Shown one piece after another: positions 62,535 to 64,000 of a stretch of 64,000 bases of DNA. The notes under the pieces were generated by a model. It saw nothing but the letters and a program-made list of their open reading frames with translations. It was not told the origin of the DNA and ran no database searches. Location: the NCBI GenBank assembly GCA_963843755.1, contig CAWJLS010000004.1, positions 357,299 through 421,298 of the forward strand, in the 5' to 3' direction. Numbering within the stretch: position 1 is the first letter of the stretch; each line of letters opens with the position of its first letter. Position numbers and translations under genes: made by a program. The DNA is from CAWJLS01 sp963843755 (lineage in GTDB: Bacteria; Acidobacteriota; Thermoanaerobaculia; Multivoradales; DATKCC01).

Positions 62535-63098
62535 ATGCGCACTGCCCGTCTCGTTCCGCTCCTCGCGCTCGCGGCCGTGGCCGCGCTCGTCGTCCTCTGG
62601 CCCACGCGTCCGGGCGACGCGGGGGACATCGCGCCGGTCGAGGTCGTCAACCTGCCCGAAGTCCAGCAGGTCGAAGGCACCGTGACGGTCGGCAAGCCGA
62701 TCCCCCAGGCCCGCCTCGTCCACCTGGGGAGCGTCGTGGTCTCGCCCGTCACCCGCCAGGACACCACCAGCCTGATCGAGGCCGGCCGGGTCGAGACCGA
62801 CGGCTTCACCCACGTAGTGCTCTCCCTGCGCGGTGAGGTCCAGGGCAAGCTCGCCAAGGAGGGGGCGGTCGGGGCGATCCTGCTGCCGGACCAGGAGCCC
62901 GTCGTGCGGACCTTCGAGCAGGCCGGCCAGTACCAGTTCCCGCTCGAGGTCATCGCGCCGGTCAAGGCGAAGGACCGCGGCTACTTTGCCTCGAAGCCGG
63001 GCCGCCAGTCGCTCGCCTTCCCCGCCTACCAGGTGCTCCTCTACAACGAAACCGACCGTTCGGTCGAGGTCGACCTCTACGCCTACCTGACGAACTGA
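62535..63098 (+). CDS. Exported protein of unknown function
   Basis: A 187-residue protein with an N-terminal signal or anchor segment (VPLLALAAVAALVVLWP). The ATG at 62535 follows CAAGGAGGTC. The mature part is beta-rich and has a repeat of the type EVVNLPEVQQVEGTVTVG, then KPIPQARLVHLGSVVVS; it ends in VLLYNETDRSVEVDLYAYLT. I recognise no domain. Preceded by a short palindrome-poor gap and co-directional with the lipoprotein upstream (142-base gap). May act at the cell envelope. Confidence 0.75.
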   Translation: MRTARLVPLLALAAVAALVVLWPTRPGDAGDIAPVEVVNLPEVQQVEGTVTVGKPIPQARLVHLGSVVVSPVTRQDTTSLIEAGRVETDGFTHVVLSLRGEVQGKLAKEGAVGAILLPDQEPVVRTFEQAGQYQFPLEVIAPVKAKDRGYFASKPGRQSLAFPAYQVLLYNETDRSVEVDLYAYLTN

Positions 63099-63133
63099 CG
63101 CTACCCGGCCCGGCGTTCCGACCGGTGTGCTCC

Positions 63134-63162
63134 CGCAACCCCTGTGTGTCCAGAGGGTTGCG
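63134..63162. terminator. Hairpin between convergent genes
   Basis: Eight-pair stem CGCAACCC (63134-63141) with GGGTTGCG (63155-63162), 13-base loop, 35 bases after the stop of the exported protein. No T-run, so possibly a bidirectional end structure for this gene and the COX15-like one. Confidence 0.45.
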
Positions 63163-63264
63163 GCGGCACAGGCTCGCCTGCTTCGTGGTCGCTCTTCAAC
63201 GATGCCACGCCATCGCCCGCGAAGCGAGCGCCTCGCACCCGAACCTGTGGCGCTCGCAACCCGG

Positions 63265-64000
63265 TCACGCGGTCCAGCCGCGCAGACGCCCAGCGGCCGC
63301 CGTGGTGGCCGGAGCCCCGGCCGACAGGGCCGCCGCCGCCAGCAGCACCAGGTTCACCCACACGGCGTAGGCGCTCCCCAGGTGGACGAGCTGCAGCCAG
63401 ACCGGGGCCGCCAGCGCCACGTTCATCATGCCGAGCGCCAGCTCGAGTGAGAACGTGACGGCCAGGGCGAGGGCCAGCCGGATCACGAGCGGCCGCGGCC
63501 GCAGGATGCGAACGATCGCCGCCGCCGTCACCAGGTAGATCCCAACCGCGATGGCGAGGAACGGATGAAGCACCCGTAGCCGGACCAGCACCCGAGCCGT
63601 CGGCTGGAGCTCCGCGATCTTCTGCCCGGTGAGCTTCGCCACTGGGTAGAGCGTGTCGCCGAGCGCGGTGACCCCGCCGCTCGCGCCGAGCACGCAGAAG
63701 GCGACCAGCCCCGCTGACACGACCCAGCTCACCGCGCCCTGGCCGCGGAACTGGAGTCGCCCGAAGCCGGTCGCACGGCCGGACGACCAGGCCGCGGTCA
63801 GGGTGAGCGCGCCGAGCAGCAACAGGGTGTTGACCAGGTGAGCGGCCATCACCGCGCCTCGGGCCACCGACACGTTGTCGACCACCAGGTCGTAGCGGAC
63901 CAGGGCGGCGCCGACCAGCGCCTCCACCAGGGTCAGGGCGAGCACCGTCAGCGCCGCGCCGCTCACCCGGTTCTTCAGTCCGAAGCGACGGAGCGACCAG
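63265..64000 (-). CDS. COX15/CtaA-like haem A synthase, 5' part beyond window
   Basis: The frame stays open to the right edge (WSLRRFGLKNRVSGAA...), so the GTG at 63966 is not the true start. The 245 residues seen contain about six membrane helices and the sequence LTLVEALVGAALVRYDLVVD, AAHLVNTLLLLGALTLTAAW and LVHLGSAYAVWVNLVLL. The His residues in VMAAHLVNT, RVLHPFLAI and QLVHLG are haem-ligand candidates of this family. This is the second half of CtaA/COX15, which converts haem O to haem A for cytochrome oxidase; a haem-copper oxidase locus is expected upstream of it, outside the window. The C-terminus is Ala/Arg-rich. Confidence 0.85.
   Translation of the reverse strand, partial: WSLRRFGLKNRVSGAALTVLALTLVEALVGAALVRYDLVVDNVSVARGAVMAAHLVNTLLLLGALTLTAAWSSGRATGFGRLQFRGQGAVSWVVSAGLVAFCVLGASGGVTALGDTLYPVAKLTGQKIAELQPTARVLVRLRVLHPFLAIAVGIYLVTAAAIVRILRPRPLVIRLALALAVTFSLELALGMMNVALAAPVWLQLVHLGSAYAVWVNLVLLAAAALSAGAPATTAAAGRLRGWTA

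Overview
The window is GC-rich bacterial chromosome packed with genes. It carries a complete rRNA operon (16S, tRNA-Ile(GAT), tRNA-Ala(TGC), 23S, 5S), an OMP-type beta-barrel protein, many lipoproteins and a Gram-negative-style export repertoire. My inference is an Acidobacteriota-like (possibly Thermoanaerobaculia-like) organism, from the look of the 16S, the GC content, the abundance of ECF/CHAT/TPR and FnIII lipoprotein genes, and the PurS/PurQ/small-PurL arrangement. I could not run a 16S search, so the phylum is a hypothesis.

Region by region. 1-805: end of a hybrid sensor kinase. 944-3777: an exported BNR/FnIII/Ig-like surface protein whose frame is broken twice. 4.0-14.1 kb, minus strand: tyrS, a GT2 glycosyltransferase, dapF, an FnIII lipoprotein, hslU, hslV, xerC and trmFO, with one plus-strand membrane protein between xerC and hslV. 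14.2-23.0 kb, plus strand: an accessory block of a RAM-domain protein, DinB, an ECF sigma factor with a membrane anti-sigma, a large LAL/LuxR regulator, a DUF4242 protein, an unrecognised protein with a duplicated EVGFFVR motif, and an exported, membrane-anchored TPR-CHAT protease. 23.1-28.1 kb, minus strand: a lipoprotein, topA and dprA. Together, dprA-topA-trmFO-xerC-hslV-hslU is the gene order known from Bacillus (smf-topA-gid-codV-clpQ-clpY), so the CHAT block appears to be inserted into a conserved housekeeping cluster.

28.2-32.8 kb: an 11-bp degenerate tandem repeat, then an exported-protein operon (TPR lipoprotein, CsgG-like protein, and a large HExxH protease/TolB-propeller/beta-barrel fusion). 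32.9-39.8 kb: a class-II cyclic nucleotide phosphodiesterase, a tiny sigma-region-2-like protein, and an MBL hydrolase translationally coupled to purS-purQ-purL, followed by purF. 40.1-41.9 kb: two toxin-antitoxin-like pairs and an antisense DUF2442-like remnant. 42-51.5 kb: a 2OG-Fe(II) oxygenase, an AsmA-like protein, a MacAB-type exporter with two permeases, and an OmpR/histidine kinase pair. 51.5-54.2 kb: a second MBL gene coupled to purM-purN.

54.2-60.2 kb: three tandem consensus-like promoters drive the rRNA operon, which has clear processing stems and ends in an intrinsic terminator. 60.3-64 kb: an M14-type peptidase, a beta-solenoid-like lipoprotein, an exported protein of unknown function and the 3' part of a COX15/CtaA-like gene.

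The most interesting candidate system is the ECF/anti-sigma/LAL/EVGFFVR/CHAT block, which could form a periplasmic proteolytic signalling circuit. A second genome-level observation is the recurrence of short in-frame tandem duplications in loops of core enzymes.
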